DNA of 11,717 nt from an uncultured Chloroflexota bacterium (GTDB taxonomy: Bacteria > Chloroflexota > Anaerolineae > Anaerolineales > Villigracilaceae), in contig CAILWD010000434.1 of assembly GCA_903837815.1 (NCBI GenBank), positions 1-11,717 on the forward strand. The letters are read 5' to 3'. Below, piece by piece: positions 1-6,003 of the stretch. How positions within the stretch are numbered: position 1 is the first letter of the stretch; every line of letters starts with the position of its first letter. Below the pieces are notes generated by a model. That model saw nothing but the letters and a program-made list of their open reading frames with translations. It was not told the origin of the DNA and did not search any database. The position numbers and the translations under genes are program-made.

Positions 1-1
1 C

Positions 2-889
2 GCCGACGGCTTTTTGGTCAACGCTTCCAGCGGACTCCGCGCCCAGGGCTGGATGGCAGACGCCACCGGCGCTGTCGATACGAACGCCCCCGTCGAAGAC
101 ATCCAAATCGACACCAACCAATCGCTTGCCAAAGCCACTGAAAACGTCCTCCTCGGCGGCAACCTGAGCGCCAACACCGACGGCACCGGCACAGTCACCG
201 TGACGATGGGCGTATACGACTCGCTCGGCGACTTGCGCGAAGCGGCGGTACGCTTCACCCGCGGCGGCGTGGTCGGAACCCCCACCAACGTCTGGACCTG
301 GCAGGTGATGGATACCTCGGTTGTACCGGCTGTTGCCGGCACCGGCGCAGGAACCGTCACCTTTGACGCGAATGGTCAGGTCTCTGCCAGCGCAGTGACC
401 ACCGCCGCCACCATCCCCGGCTCTGCAGGCTCCACCACCCCAATCCCCGTGACCTTTGACTTCGCCGGCATGACCCAGTTGACCGCCGCCTCCAGCGCCA
501 CCGTCACCAGCCAGGATGGCTTGGCGGCAGGCTCCGTGACCGACATCTACATTTCACCGAACGACGGCGCGATTTCCCTCGTCTATTCCAACGGGCTGAT
601 CGAACAGGTGGGGCAGGTGGCTGTGGCACGCTTCACCAATTCCGCAGGCCTGATGCAGGGCGAAGGCACAACCTTCCTCGAAGGCTTGAACTCCGGCGAC
701 GCTGAAATTGGCGCGGCGGGCGTGGGCGGACGCGGCAAGATCGCCTCCGGTCACCTCGAAGCCTCCAACGTGGACATGGCTCAGGAATTCACCAACATGA
801 TCCTCGCCCAGCGCGGCTTCCAGGCTTCGTCCCGCGTCATCACCACCTCGGATGAGATTTTGCAGGAGTTGGTTAACCTCAAGCGGTAA
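2..889 (+). CDS. flgE: Flagellar hook protein FlgE, C-terminal part (5' truncated by window edge)
   Basis: Hook protein: polymerises outside the cell into the curved hook joining rod and filament, and is exported by the flagellar type III apparatus. The frame is open from base 2 with no start, so the N-terminus lies upstream. The first residues (ADGFLVNASSGLRAQGW) match the conserved FlgE/FlgG segment after the N-terminal D0/D1 region. Next come a typical YDSLGDLREAAVRF strand and a Thr/Ala/Gly-rich variable region forming the exposed domain, then DFAGMTQL. The last 40 residues are the classic hook/rod C-terminal D0 helix (SNVDMAQEFTNMILAQRGFQ, then ITTSDEILQELVNLKR). The visible part is 295 residues, so the full protein is probably of ordinary FlgE length. 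It converges on the flagellar operon ending at 1076. FlgF/FlgG share the C-terminal helix, but the large variable domain and the DSLG and MTQ motifs favour FlgE. Confidence 0.93.
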   Translation, partial: ADGFLVNASSGLRAQGWMADATGAVDTNAPVEDIQIDTNQSLAKATENVLLGGNLSANTDGTGTVTVTMGVYDSLGDLREAAVRFTRGGVVGTPTNVWTWQVMDTSVVPAVAGTGAGTVTFDANGQVSASAVTTAATIPGSAGSTTPIPVTFDFAGMTQLTAASSATVTSQDGLAAGSVTDIYISPNDGAISLVYSNGLIEQVGQVAVARFTNSAGLMQGEGTTFLEGLNSGDAEIGAAGVGGRGKIASGHLEASNVDMAQEFTNMILAQRGFQASSRVITTSDEILQELVNLKR

Positions 890-900
890 TTGGTAATTGA

Positions 901-937
901 GGCAACCCGCACAGTTTTCGTAAGAGCGGCAGTTGCC
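901..937. other. Hairpin downstream of flgE
   Basis: GGCAAC (901-906) pairs with GTTGCC (932-937), and inside it CCGC (907-910) pairs with GCGG (926-929), leaving a two-base bulge on the right arm. It begins 11 bases after the flgE stop. It could be a 3' mRNA-stabilising structure in front of the stronger terminator at 947-984. The pairing is read by eye; no folding energy was calculated. Confidence 0.4.
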
Positions 938-946
938 ATTTGACAC

Positions 947-984
947 AAAAACATCCGGCGTCAGCAATGGCGTCGGATGTTTTT
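947..984. terminator. Bidirectional intrinsic terminator between flgE and the convergent flagellar operon
   Basis: AAAAACATCCG (947-957) is the exact reverse complement of CGGATGTTTTT (974-984). GCG/CGT at 958-960 and 971-973 extend the stem to about 14 pairs including one G-T, closing a 10-base loop. The T run on the right arm serves + strand transcripts (flgE), and the A run on the left arm becomes a U run for - strand transcripts (the operon ending at 1076). The position between converging genes fits a shared rho-independent terminator. Confidence 0.8.
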
Positions 985-994
985 CGCAACTTTC

Positions 995-1056
995 GCGTCG
1001 AGCGAAGTCGAGACGCATATTGAGCAAGAACCATGCGCTTCGACTTCGCTCAGCGC
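995..1056. repeat. Mirror-image pair of palindromic units (REP/BIME-like)
   Basis: Unit 1 (995-1016) is GCGTC + 12-base core GAGCGAAGTCGA + GACGC. Unit 2 (1035-1056) is GCGCT + core TCGACTTCGCTC + AGCGC. The unit 2 core is the exact reverse complement of the unit 1 core, and each core is flanked by its own 5-bp inverted repeat. Each unit can fold alone, or the two can pair over 12 bp. They sit between converging genes just after the terminator. The architecture recalls the paired REP sequences (BIMEs) of other bacteria. Whether it is multicopy cannot be judged from one window. Confidence 0.6.
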
Positions 1057-1075
1057 GAGCATCTATTAGACGAGA

Positions 1076-1378
1076 CTACCGCCTCTCACTCACACGATAG
1101 ACATACGCCAACACATGAGCCACCACCTGATACAATTCCGGAGGAATCTCTTCACCCAAGTTCACCGCCGAAAGCGCCAGACTGAGCGCTGTATCTTCGT
1201 AGGTGGCGATGTTGTGCTTTTTCGCTTCCGCTAGAATTTGCTCGGCGACTTTGCGCTGTCCGCTGGCGATGACTCGCGGGGCGCTGTCCGCTTTGGGGTG
1301 ATATTGCAGGGCGGTTGCCGTCAGCGGCTTGGGTTCGCCTTCGACGGGACGCGGAATCCGAAATCGACGGTAGCCCAT
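1076..1378 (-). CDS. Stand-alone FlhB C-terminal-domain protein (YlqH/FhlB-like)
   Basis: A 100-residue protein equivalent to the cytoplasmic C-terminal domain of the export-gate protein FlhB, without the membrane part. Residues 19-40 (LTATALQYHPKADSAPRVIASG) align with the FlhB segment normally reading NPTHYAVALKY. Residues 75-95 (GEEIPPELYQVVAHVLAYVYR) are the characteristic FlhB tail. The NPTH autocleavage tetrapeptide is missing; the equivalent position reads KPLT. Known family members are the B. subtilis YlqH type and FhlB. In FlhB this domain is the docking site whose conformational switch changes export specificity from hook to filament subunits. The start codon directly follows the TGA of the FliK-like gene with no intervening base, so translation is probably coupled. 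Function in switching or as a FlhB-C substitute is inferred. Confidence 0.85.
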   Translation of the reverse strand: MGYRRFRIPRPVEGEPKPLTATALQYHPKADSAPRVIASGQRKVAEQILAEAKKHNIATYEDTALSLALSAVNLGEEIPPELYQVVAHVLAYVYRVSERR

Positions 1379-2689
1379 TCAGACCTCGATGTTGACCGTC
1401 AGCAGGGGAGCGCCGCCCGCTGGCTGAATCTTCTCGAACGGCTGCGGCTTGCCCGCGCCGATTTGCACATCGCCCAGCAGGTAGCCCAGCCCGCCCAGCG
1501 CCGCTTCGAGCGCGGGCAGTTCCTCCTGCGCCGCCTTGCGCCATGCGGCGTCCTCCGCCATCATCGCCGCGCGGATTTGTTTGCCGACCAGCGACAGGTC
1601 AACCTCCACCGTCTCGTCGGGATTCAAATCCACTTGCAGAATCAGGCGCGTGTAAGCGGGATTGATTTTGCTCGACTCAGCGCGTGCTTCGTGAGCGATC
1701 TTCAGCCGCGCCGAAAAATTCTTCTCCCCATCCCGCAGCGCGAATCCAAGTTCAGACCATTGCCCCTGCCCCGGCGTCGGGTCGGGTTTGATATTCATCA
1801 ACTGCCCGCGCCGCGCGTCGCCCAAAAATTCGCCCAGCGCCTGCGCGGCTTCCTCCTGCCCCGCCTGCTTCAATGCCGCCTGCAATTGTGCCAGCGTTGC
1901 AAGGCTTTTTGGGGGGATGGATTTTGCGCCATCTTGAATTTGTTCCAGCAGGATATTTTCGAGCGACCTGCCCAACATCTCTGCCGCCGCTTTAAGTTGA
2001 CCAGCCATCTGCGGGCTTTTCCCAGCCCAAGTCACCGCCAGCGAGTTGAGCGCCTGCAAGCCCGCGTTGATCTGCCTGCGCAGTTCGGGCGGCAGATTTT
2101 GGCTCAGGGCTTGAGTCAAAGCCGCTATCAGCTGAGACAAGCCTTCGGCGGTTTGAACAGGCTGACGCGCCGCCAGGGTCAGGCTTTGGGCGGTGACGGG
2201 CAAGCCCGCCGCTTTCATTGCCGCCGCCAGGTCTGCTTCGGCTTGCCCCCATGCGCCGTAATCCGCCAGCGCATTGTTCAATTCAGAAAGCAGGCGCGGC
2301 GTGACGGGCAGATGTTGTTTGAGCAGGGCGCGGGCGAGGGTCAGCGTTTCGGATGTTTGCGGCAGGTTATGGGCTTCGAGAATTTGCCCCGTCAACTCTG
2401 CGGCTTGTGAAGTAGTACCCGCCGCTTCGCCGCGAACCAGTTTCAGCGTGACCGCCTGCCCGGATACTTGCGTGACGATAAATTGCGCCGACTGCCGCGA
2501 AGCTAGTTCTGCCGACTGGTCAGCCGAGGTGAGTTGCGCCACGAAGGGATGGCCATCCACTTCGAGGACGGCGCTGGTTCCGGTCACCGAAAGTACTTGC
2601 GCCGTGACGCGCTGAAAAACGCGCAGACCAAAATCCTGGTCTGCGGCGCTGCCAACGGGCGAGACGGGAAAGACGACGGGGAAACTCAT
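1379..2689 (-). CDS. FliK-like flagellar hook-length control protein
   Basis: A 436-residue soluble protein. The N-terminal part (about residues 22-90) alternates short beta strands (RVTAQVLSV, AVLEVDGHPFVAQL, QFIVTQVSGQAVTLKLV). The middle (about 95-290) is Ala/Leu/Gln-rich and helical. The C-terminal region (about 305-436) matches the FliK C-terminal (Flg_hook) domain, with the strand-turn-strand LILQVDLNPDETVEVDLSLVG and the helix EELPALEAALGGLGY before the final strands. FliK proteins measure hook length and, through this domain, touch the FlhB cytoplasmic domain to switch export specificity. Here the next gene encodes just such a domain, immediately abutting. Sequence before the ATG shows no good Shine-Dalgarno; it holds the hairpins at 2701-2762. 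The long antisense frame opposite this gene is a composition shadow. Confidence 0.82.
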   Translation of the reverse strand: MSFPVVFPVSPVGSAADQDFGLRVFQRVTAQVLSVTGTSAVLEVDGHPFVAQLTSADQSAELASRQSAQFIVTQVSGQAVTLKLVRGEAAGTTSQAAELTGQILEAHNLPQTSETLTLARALLKQHLPVTPRLLSELNNALADYGAWGQAEADLAAAMKAAGLPVTAQSLTLAARQPVQTAEGLSQLIAALTQALSQNLPPELRRQINAGLQALNSLAVTWAGKSPQMAGQLKAAAEMLGRSLENILLEQIQDGAKSIPPKSLATLAQLQAALKQAGQEEAAQALGEFLGDARRGQLMNIKPDPTPGQGQWSELGFALRDGEKNFSARLKIAHEARAESSKINPAYTRLILQVDLNPDETVEVDLSLVGKQIRAAMMAEDAAWRKAAQEELPALEAALGGLGYLLGDVQIGAGKPQPFEKIQPAGGAPLLTVNIEV

Positions 2690-2700
2690 GTTGTCGGCGG

Positions 2701-2762
2701 ACTTCGCAAGTTCTACTTGCGGATACGAAGTAAAAGAGTCCAGAAGTTCTACTTCTGGACTC
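2701..2762. repeat. Two related hairpins sharing the core AAGTTCTACTT, upstream of the FliK-like gene
   Basis: Hairpin A: CGCAAG (2705-2710), loop TTCTA, CTTGCG (2716-2721); an alternative outer pairing ACTTCG (2701-2706) with CGAAGT (2726-2731) is also possible. Hairpin B: an 11-bp perfect stem GAGTCCAGAAG (2736-2746) with CTTCTGGACTC (2752-2762) around the same TTCTA loop. Both contain AAGTTCTACTT while the arms differ with pairing kept. Read on the - strand, hairpin B is followed by TTTT (2735-2732), so it could be a weak terminator or attenuator between the PilZ and FliK-like genes. It could also be an inserted palindromic repeat. Confidence 0.65.
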
Positions 2763-2767
2763 CGGGT

Positions 2768-3547
2768 TTATCGCAGGTTATCTTTGTTTTTGTAGAGCTC
2801 CTCGGCAAAGAGGTGTAAATCCTGAATGATTTCCGACTGGCGCATGGAAATATATTGCAAAATGACCATGCGGCTTAAGTCTTTGAATGACAACTGGGCG
2901 CTGACGCGGTAACGGTTGAACTCCACGTCGGGGGCGACGGTAACCACTTTCCCGTGCGCGTTAACCACCACATGGTTGCCCTGTGGCGGCGGCAGGGTCT
3001 TGCGAACATCACTGGAAGCCTTTTGGGTAATTTTCTTGACTTTGTGAGCCATCGAATCAGGCAGGGGAATGCTCATGGTCAGTTCGCTGCCCGGCTTGGA
3101 AAGCCGCCCCGGGAACATGGTGCTTTCGAAAAAGACACTTGCCCCATTTGCTGAAAGGTCTGCCAGGGGGGCGATAAACTCGAAAGAGGAACCTTTGAAC
3201 TCAAGGCTCGCCATGATCGGTTCGCCCGGCTCCACCCGAATCTGCATCCGCTTGCCGATATTATCCTGCGCCGATTCGAAATCCGAAAGCACGGCATAAT
3301 CCTTCGTCAGGCTCAACCGCAGCACTTTGGCGCGGATGACCACCGGAACCGACTCGCCCATCAGATAAGACTCCCCTTGATGGTACAGGCAGGCAATGTG
3401 ATTTTTGCTGCATGGCACCTGAATTTCCGCCGCTCCCACCGAGGCAATATTTGTGTCGTAGGAAATGGGCAGCCCCTTATAAATATTCATCAACCGTATG
3501 CTGGATTGCTCGCGGGCAATCTGGCGCAGGATGCTCAGCAAGTCCAT
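2768..3547 (-). CDS. YcgR-like PilZ-domain c-di-GMP effector (flagellar brake type)
   Basis: A 259-residue cytoplasmic protein in the two-domain YcgR layout. Residues about 22-93 form a beta-rich N-terminal domain (IYKGLPISYDTNIASVGAAE, then YLMGESVPVVIRAKVLRL) like PilZN/YcgR-N. The PilZ domain starts at about residue 99. R100-MQI-R104 is the RxxxR arm and D130-LSAN-G135 the DxSxxG motif; together these bind cyclic di-GMP. The last 45 residues (RYRVSAQLSFKDLSRMVILQ, then ISMRQSEIIQDL) are the usual PilZ end with a C-terminal helix. An unusual Lys/Pro-containing segment of about 45 residues (160-205) interrupts the domain. In enterobacteria and Bacillus such proteins slow or stop the motor at high c-di-GMP. 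Its place in a flagellar operon, one base after the M23 gene, supports that role. A GGGGG stretch eight to twelve bases upstream may serve as ribosome binding site. Confidence 0.85.
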   Translation of the reverse strand: MDLLSILRQIAREQSSIRLMNIYKGLPISYDTNIASVGAAEIQVPCSKNHIACLYHQGESYLMGESVPVVIRAKVLRLSLTKDYAVLSDFESAQDNIGKRMQIRVEPGEPIMASLEFKGSSFEFIAPLADLSANGASVFFESTMFPGRLSKPGSELTMSIPLPDSMAHKVKKITQKASSDVRKTLPPPQGNHVVVNAHGKVVTVAPDVEFNRYRVSAQLSFKDLSRMVILQYISMRQSEIIQDLHLFAEELYKNKDNLR

Positions 3548-3548
3548 G

Positions 3549-4208
3549 TCATGCCCCCAATGTCGCTGCGGTCGGGTCTATGGGAACATTGTTGCGGCGA
3601 ATTTCATAGTGCAGGTGCGGCCCCGTCGAATTGCCTGTATTACCCGACAATCCGATGGTTGTTCCCGCGCTGACAGAATCGCCCACCGCTACAGGGATGC
3701 TCGAAAGGTGGGCATAATAGGTCTTGTACTCACCATTTTCAACAATGACCAGATTACCATAGCCCTGGTTATTCCAACCCGCGTAGGTGACGTTGCCATC
3801 CATCGTGGATTTGACTTCCGTGCCGACAGGGATGCCGAAATCCAGACCGTTGTGACCGGGGTGAAATTCCTGGGTCAGCACCCCGCCTACGGGTCGTCCC
3901 GATGGATCGGTTTGGGCAACCCCATTCGAGATGGAGAAGCCCGACTGAGTCCCCGTTTCGGGCTCGATCTCCATTCCGCTTTCCACCAGTTTATCGAGCA
4001 GGATGAGCATGAGCAGGGGCGTGATTAGATCGCCCATGCCCGAACTCATCTGTGTTCCGGAAGACATTCCGCCGCCCATCATCATCGACGAAAAAACATC
4101 CTTGAACGACGATACGATTTCAGAGGTGGACGAATTGGAGGGGGCAGGCTGGGTAGCGCCTGCCGAAAGATTATTCGCAGCAGACACCGGGTTAATAGTA
4201 TTGGTCAT
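3549..4208 (-). CDS. M23/LytM-family zinc endopeptidase without signal peptide, flagellum-associated
   Basis: A 219-residue protein from the ATG at 4208; an in-frame TTG at 4229 would add seven residues but has no better context. The C-terminal half (about 113-212) is a complete LytM domain. H119 and D123 (HNGLD) plus H200 are the expected zinc ligands, and H167 (YYAH) and H198 (HLH) the catalytic histidines. Such enzymes cut peptide cross-links in peptidoglycan. The N-terminus is not a Sec signal: it is polar, rich in Asn/Ser/Thr, followed by Met/Gly-rich low complexity (residues 40-60) and one short hydrophobic stretch (LITPLLMLILLDKLV, 61-75). Export through the flagellar type III system, like FlgJ, would explain this and the flagellar neighbours; that is inference. 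It is probably the first gene of the operon and opens a hole in the wall for the rod. An internal membrane anchor is an alternative. Confidence 0.85.
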   Translation of the reverse strand: MTNTINPVSAANNLSAGATQPAPSNSSTSEIVSSFKDVFSSMMMGGGMSSGTQMSSGMGDLITPLLMLILLDKLVESGMEIEPETGTQSGFSISNGVAQTDPSGRPVGGVLTQEFHPGHNGLDFGIPVGTEVKSTMDGNVTYAGWNNQGYGNLVIVENGEYKTYYAHLSSIPVAVGDSVSAGTTIGLSGNTGNSTGPHLHYEIRRNNVPIDPTAATLGA

Positions 4209-4258
4209 GATGTCCCATTCTAAAATCAAAGGCGAAGGCAGGCAGTAAACGGCGCATA

Positions 4259-4266
4259 AAATCGGC
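4259..4266 (-). promoter_or_regulatory. Candidate sigma-28 (FliA/SigD)-type -10 box for the flagellar operon
   Basis: The - strand reads GCCGATTT, close to the sigma-28/SigD -10 consensus GCCGATAA/GCCGATAT. It lies about 50 bases upstream of the M23 start codon. The -35 at the expected 15-base spacing is poor (CAAT instead of TAAA); a TAAA occurs four bases further upstream. Flagellar gene context makes this sigma factor plausible, but the match is by eye and could be chance. Confidence 0.35.
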
Positions 4267-4269
4267 GTG

Positions 4270-4283
4270 ATTTACGCGTAAAT
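4270..4283. promoter_or_regulatory. Perfect 14-bp palindrome (ATTTACGCGTAAAT), candidate operator
   Basis: ATTTACGCGTAAAT is fully self-complementary and lies in the divergent region between the M23 gene (-) and the TPR-glycosyltransferase gene (+). It covers the possible -35 of the + strand promoter (TTTACG, 4271-4276) and, by symmetry, offers the same hexamer to the - strand. A dimeric repressor or activator bound here could control both operons. No regulator family is identifiable from the site. Confidence 0.4.
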
Positions 4284-4298
4284 TGTTTATCCTATATT
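4271..4298 (+). promoter_or_regulatory. Candidate sigma-70-type promoter for the glycosyltransferase operon
   Basis: TTTACG (4271-4276; four of six to TTGACA), a 16-base spacer, then TATATT (4293-4298; five of six to TATAAT). Transcription would start near 4305, giving a leader of about 65 bases before the ATG at 4370. A second -10-like hexamer, TATACT (4346-4351), has no matching -35. Eye-scored only. Confidence 0.4.
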
Positions 4299-4369
4299 TA
4301 CGGAATATTCAGCGGCGCTTTATATGAAAAGAAGGGTGGAGCCGCTATACTCGGCGCAAAGGTAAAGCC

Positions 4370-6001
4370 ATGCAGCCCGAATTGAAAATCAGAAAAGTCC
4401 TTGGCAAAACATACCTCAACGAAAACCGCCTTGCCGATGCGCTGGACGTGTTTAGCCGCATTCTGGAGGATTACCCGGAAGATGTGGAGACCCTGCACAT
4501 TTTGGGTAATATCTACCTGGCAAGCGGAGACGGAAGGACAGCCAAGACCATCTACCAGCGCGCCAGCCAGTTGGAGCCGCAGAACGAGGTCTTTCGCCGC
4601 CAAATCCTTTTGGCAGATGAGATGGGCGGCGATGATACGGAATCCATCCCTACCGATGTTTCAGCGGTGGCGCGGTTGTTGCAACGACTGACGGGTGACT
4701 CCCAACCCATCAGCGAAACCGACATTTTGCGCGCCGCAAGCCTGCTGGAGCGCATTGTTGCCAGCGACCATCCTGCCGACCTGGTTGCCAAACATCTCGA
4801 CGAAATAGACCAACTCCTGCCCGCGCTGATCGAGTTGAACATCCGCCAGGCGCAAGCCGACGGTTTTACCGAGCTTGCCGAATCACTGCGCCACCTGCAA
4901 AATCATGTCCAAAATCAAATTACGGAAAGATACGCTGAACCGCCGAAATCCATGCAAACTGCCGCGGATGGATTCAAGGGCAGTATTCTTTTCCTCCTGC
5001 CGCAACCCGAACAACGCTACGCGTCCAGCCGCATGGCATTGTTGAAAGCCGCGCTCGATTCGAGCGGATGCTCCACCCTCGTCCGCCGCGAATATGTTGC
5101 AGGGTTGGATAGCCGCCCCGATGTGGTCGTCGCCAGCAATCCGCACATCGAGCCGTCCCTGCTTCAAAGCCTGTCGGCTCTCTCGAATGCGGGTGTTCCC
5201 ATCCTGCTCGATTTGGATGACGATTTCGAAAAGCAACCCATTTCACATGGCGAGTACGCCGCAAAGGGGTTGGGGACCAGCGCCCGCAGCAACGCCTACA
5301 CCTCGGCAATTTCGATGGCGCAGATGGTGACCGTGCCTTCGGAAACACAAGCCGAGTCTTTGCGCGAACTGGCGCAGCGTGTCAGCATCATTCCCGATGG
5401 CTGGAGCCACGCCAACAAACTGTGGGAAAAAGAACCGCACCCGCGCGGCACGTTCAACATTGGCTGGCTGGGGACAAGCGGGCAACTCGAAGACCTGGCG
5501 CTCATCCGCCGTTATGTCATCCGCATTCTGCGGGAATTTTCCAACACACGTATTGTCATCATCGGCAACCCGCAGGCATATCGCCTGTTTGAAAGCCTGC
5601 CCGAAAATCGCCGCCTGTACCTGCCCGCCGCCGCGCACGAGGAACTACCCTACCAGTTGGGTCAGTTGGACGTCCTGCTGGTTCCCCTGCGCAACATCCC
5701 CTACAACCTCTCGGCTCCCGACACGGCTCTGATGCAGGCGGGCGCGAGAGGCATTCCCTGGCTCGCTTCCGCCGTACCCGCCCATCGTCACTGGCAAAAA
5801 GGTGGGATGATCAGCGAGTCGCTGGACGAGTGGCATCTCAACCTGCGTCACCTGATTCTCGACCCCGACCTGCGCCACAAGCTGGGCGCGCAGGGCAGGG
5901 CGGCGGCGGCAACCCGCGAAATGAAGCAGGTGGTACGGCTGTGGCTCGATTGCATTCAACAAATCAGCCGCGCCAGGGTTGCGCTCGGCGCGGAGTATTG
6001 A
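4370..6001 (+). CDS. TPR-glycosyltransferase fusion (GT-B fold, group 1-like)
   Basis: A 543-residue cytoplasmic protein. Residues about 5-75 hold two TPR units (KTYLNENRLADALDVFSRIL; GNIYLASGDGRTAKTIYQRA), probably for protein contacts. A helical linker follows (95-190). From about 204 there is a GT-B-like glycosyltransferase: N-terminal lobe ending in the acidic motif LLDLDDDF (279-286), then TVPSETQAESL (321-331), IPDGW (341-345), and a C-terminal lobe starting at FNIGWLGTSGQLEDL (362-376) with VLLVPLRNIPYN (435-446). Where related enzymes keep a conserved Lys-Ser and Glu in the donor-binding helix, this protein reads APDTALMQAGARGIP, so activity is uncertain. The start at 4370 has AAAGG seven bases upstream. 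It is followed after two bases by a second glycosyltransferase. TPR-linked glycosyltransferases often modify proteins; flagellin or surface-layer glycosylation is inferred from position. Confidence 0.75.
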   Translation: MQPELKIRKVLGKTYLNENRLADALDVFSRILEDYPEDVETLHILGNIYLASGDGRTAKTIYQRASQLEPQNEVFRRQILLADEMGGDDTESIPTDVSAVARLLQRLTGDSQPISETDILRAASLLERIVASDHPADLVAKHLDEIDQLLPALIELNIRQAQADGFTELAESLRHLQNHVQNQITERYAEPPKSMQTAADGFKGSILFLLPQPEQRYASSRMALLKAALDSSGCSTLVRREYVAGLDSRPDVVVASNPHIEPSLLQSLSALSNAGVPILLDLDDDFEKQPISHGEYAAKGLGTSARSNAYTSAISMAQMVTVPSETQAESLRELAQRVSIIPDGWSHANKLWEKEPHPRGTFNIGWLGTSGQLEDLALIRRYVIRILREFSNTRIVIIGNPQAYRLFESLPENRRLYLPAAAHEELPYQLGQLDVLLVPLRNIPYNLSAPDTALMQAGARGIPWLASAVPAHRHWQKGGMISESLDEWHLNLRHLILDPDLRHKLGAQGRAAAATREMKQVVRLWLDCIQQISRARVALGAEY

Positions 6002-6003
6002 GC

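Noticed and set aside
554..1027. A 157-residue - strand frame over the end of flgE
   Set aside because: It is antisense to the strongly conserved FlgE C-terminus and runs through the terminator and palindromes. No protein family signal.
1238..2410. A 390-residue open frame on the + strand opposite the FliK-like gene
   Set aside because: Arg/Gln/Leu-rich composition with no domain motif. It is antisense to a gene with a recognisable Flg_hook domain, so a codon-composition shadow.
5830..6003. Extended N-terminus for the second glycosyltransferase
   Set aside because: This part overlaps the end of the preceding gene and reads as Gly/Arg/Pro-rich shadow. The ATG at 6004 has GGAG upstream and gives the proper first beta strand.
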